Origin: an uncultured Lentisphaeria bacterium
GTDB lineage: Bacteria; Verrucomicrobiota; Lentisphaeria; JABSQK01; CAJWLW01
DNA: 6,619 nucleotides
Direction: 5' to 3'
Assembly: GCA_913042885.1 (NCBI GenBank)
Contig: CAJWLW010000275.1
Span: 1 to 6,619 of the forward strand
This document shows, one piece after another, positions 5,850 through 6,619 of this stretch. The translations under genes were made by a program, and so were the position numbers. Every line of letters starts with the position of its first letter. Positions within the stretch are counted from its first letter, which is position 1. Under the pieces are notes generated by a model. It ran no database searches. It was not told the origin of the DNA and was given only the letters and a program-made list of their open reading frames with translations.

Positions 5850-6089
5850 TCAGCCAGCTTGTTTCGCCCGGATGCAGGCGCAGAGGCTGTCGATGGACTC
5901 GAGCGTATCGGCGTTGATATCTGCCTGGTCGAACTTGACGCTGAACTGCGCTTCGATGGCGACGATCAATTCGAGAATGCGGAATGAATCCACTTCGTAA
6001 TCGGACAACGGCGCTGCTGGCGAGATGTCCGCAGGTTGGAGATCCAGAAACAGACTGTCGATCATCAGGGTGATAAGCTCTTGTTCCAT
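5850..6089 (-). CDS. Acyl carrier protein
   Basis: A 79-residue acidic protein with the acyl carrier fold: helix 1 (EQELITLMIDSLF), a loop with PLSDYEVDS, and helix 2 starting at the phosphopantetheine serine, Ser35 in DSFRILELIVAIE. It then continues with the conserved EAQFSVKFD segment and a last helix (ESIDSLCACI). The DSF in place of the housekeeping DSL, the deviating helix 2 and the Cys70/Cys72 pair suggest a specialised carrier rather than the AcpP of fatty acid synthesis; such carriers serve secondary lipid, polyketide or peptide pathways. The ATG is 11 bases downstream of the stop of the preceding minus-strand gene. The nearest SD-like GAGGAA is that gene's last two codons, about 14 bases from the ATG, so translation may be coupled. 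No synthase, ligase or transferase for it lies inside the window; partners may lie beyond the right edge. Confidence 0.85.
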   Translation of the reverse strand: MEQELITLMIDSLFLDLQPADISPAAPLSDYEVDSFRILELIVAIEAQFSVKFDQADINADTLESIDSLCACIRAKQAG

Positions 6090-6100
6090 CTCGCGTGCTG

Positions 6101-6619
6101 CTATTCCTCAGATTCTTCGTTTTCCGATTCCATTTTCCGGTTGGTTTCCCCGTACCCGCATTCGAACTCCTCGTCGCAGGCAGGACAATAGTCGAACGAT
6201 GATAAATGCTGCACCCACCGCGTTTGTTGGAGTTGCGGGTAGAACCGCTCTTCTTTGAGAACCTCCGTCATCAGCAGGCGGTAGGCATCGAGTGCCGTGA
6301 AGTGCGCGCACATGTCGAAAGCGATACCGTGAAGCGCCAGCTTGGTCAACAACGTGCGCAGCGCCACCTGCGCCTGATTCTCATTGAGCGTGTCCGGATC
6401 GGGCAGGGAGTCGAGGGAGCCAACCACCGAATCCATGGTCTCGTCGTTTTCGAACTCGATCAGGTAGTCCATCAATTCGAGTTCACGAATCGAATCGCTG
6501 TCGCCGTCGACAGCGATGCGATCGAAGCTGGCTGACTTGGCGTCGAGATGCTGCTGCAGCCCGTCCGGCAGCAGCTTGAACTCACTGGTCTCCTCCTGGA
6601 ATTCCACATCGTCCGGCAG
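6101..6619 (-). CDS. Unrecognised acidic protein with CxxC-x5-C motif, 5' end outside window
   Basis: The minus-strand frame is open to the last base of the window (LPDD precedes the GTG at 6607-6605), so the start is probably beyond the edge and about 172 residues are seen. The first half is acidic and low in complexity (several D/E-rich stretches). The second half has a helical part, MCAHFTALDAYRLLMTEVL, then WVQHLSSFDYCPACDEEFEC: Cys codons at 6187, 6178 and 6160 form C-P-A-C-x5-C, resembling half of a zinc-ribbon. A further Cys at 6310 near a His (CAH) could complete a metal site, but this is speculation. The tail is very acidic and rich in Glu and Ser. I do not recognise the family. It is followed 11 bases later by the acyl carrier protein gene, so the two are likely co-transcribed. 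Coding is supported by the long frame with high GC, the ordered motif and the tight spacing. Confidence 0.75.
   Translation of the reverse strand: MPDDVEFQEETSEFKLLPDGLQQHLDAKSASFDRIAVDGDSDSIRELELMDYLIEFENDETMDSVVGSLDSLPDPDTLNENQAQVALRTLLTKLALHGIAFDMCAHFTALDAYRLLMTEVLKEERFYPQLQQTRWVQHLSSFDYCPACDEEFECGYGETNRKMESENEESEE

Overview
The window reads as a stretch of chromosome from a fairly GC-rich Gram-negative bacterium, most likely of the PVC group (Planctomycetes, Verrucomicrobia, Kiritimatiellae or Lentisphaerae). The main pointer is a pseudopilin-like protein with the H-X9-DG motif that is abundant in that group. The periplasmic LolA-like protein agrees with a double-membrane cell. The lineage is an inference from protein style, not from a marker gene. 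No tRNA, rRNA, CRISPR array, transposase or convincing intrinsic terminator was seen.

Layout. Positions 1-2841 hold four tightly packed plus-strand genes, probably one transcription unit: the 3' end of an alanine-rich helical protein, a pseudopilin-like H-X9-DG protein whose start overlaps it by 26 bases, a TauE/SafE-type membrane permease, and an exported LolA-like protein. It converges with a minus-strand group: a fatty acid desaturase (4521-5321), a broken tRNA-dihydrouridine synthase gene (4082-4524), and an intact Fe-S 23S rRNA uracil-5-methyltransferase (2851-4023). After a 186-base gap comes a small plus-strand conserved-looking protein (5508-5840). It converges with a minus-strand pair: an acyl carrier protein (5850-6089) and, upstream of it, a Cys-motif protein that runs off the right edge (6101-6619).

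The most informative spot is the desaturase/dus block. It is visibly poorer in GC than its flanks. The two genes are joined by an ATGA stop/start overlap, so they look like a pair that arrived or was inherited together. The dus gene has a one-base deletion after about 18 codons and breaks off just where the second half of the TIM barrel should begin, so it is a pseudogene. The desaturase is intact, with all three histidine boxes. It has a run of eight C directly before its ATG in place of a ribosome binding site, and a short open leader frame upstream that a one-base change in the run would fuse to it.

Functional links are limited. The first four genes suggest cell-envelope work (pseudopilin, export permease, lipoprotein-sorting fold). 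The desaturase and the acyl carrier protein both concern acyl chains but belong to separate units, so a shared pathway is only a possibility. I see no clear new multi-gene system. The points most worth checking are the dus decay, the poly-C start of the desaturase, the pseudopilin lacking glycine before its cleavage site, and the acyl carrier protein with its unrecognised Cys-motif partner.
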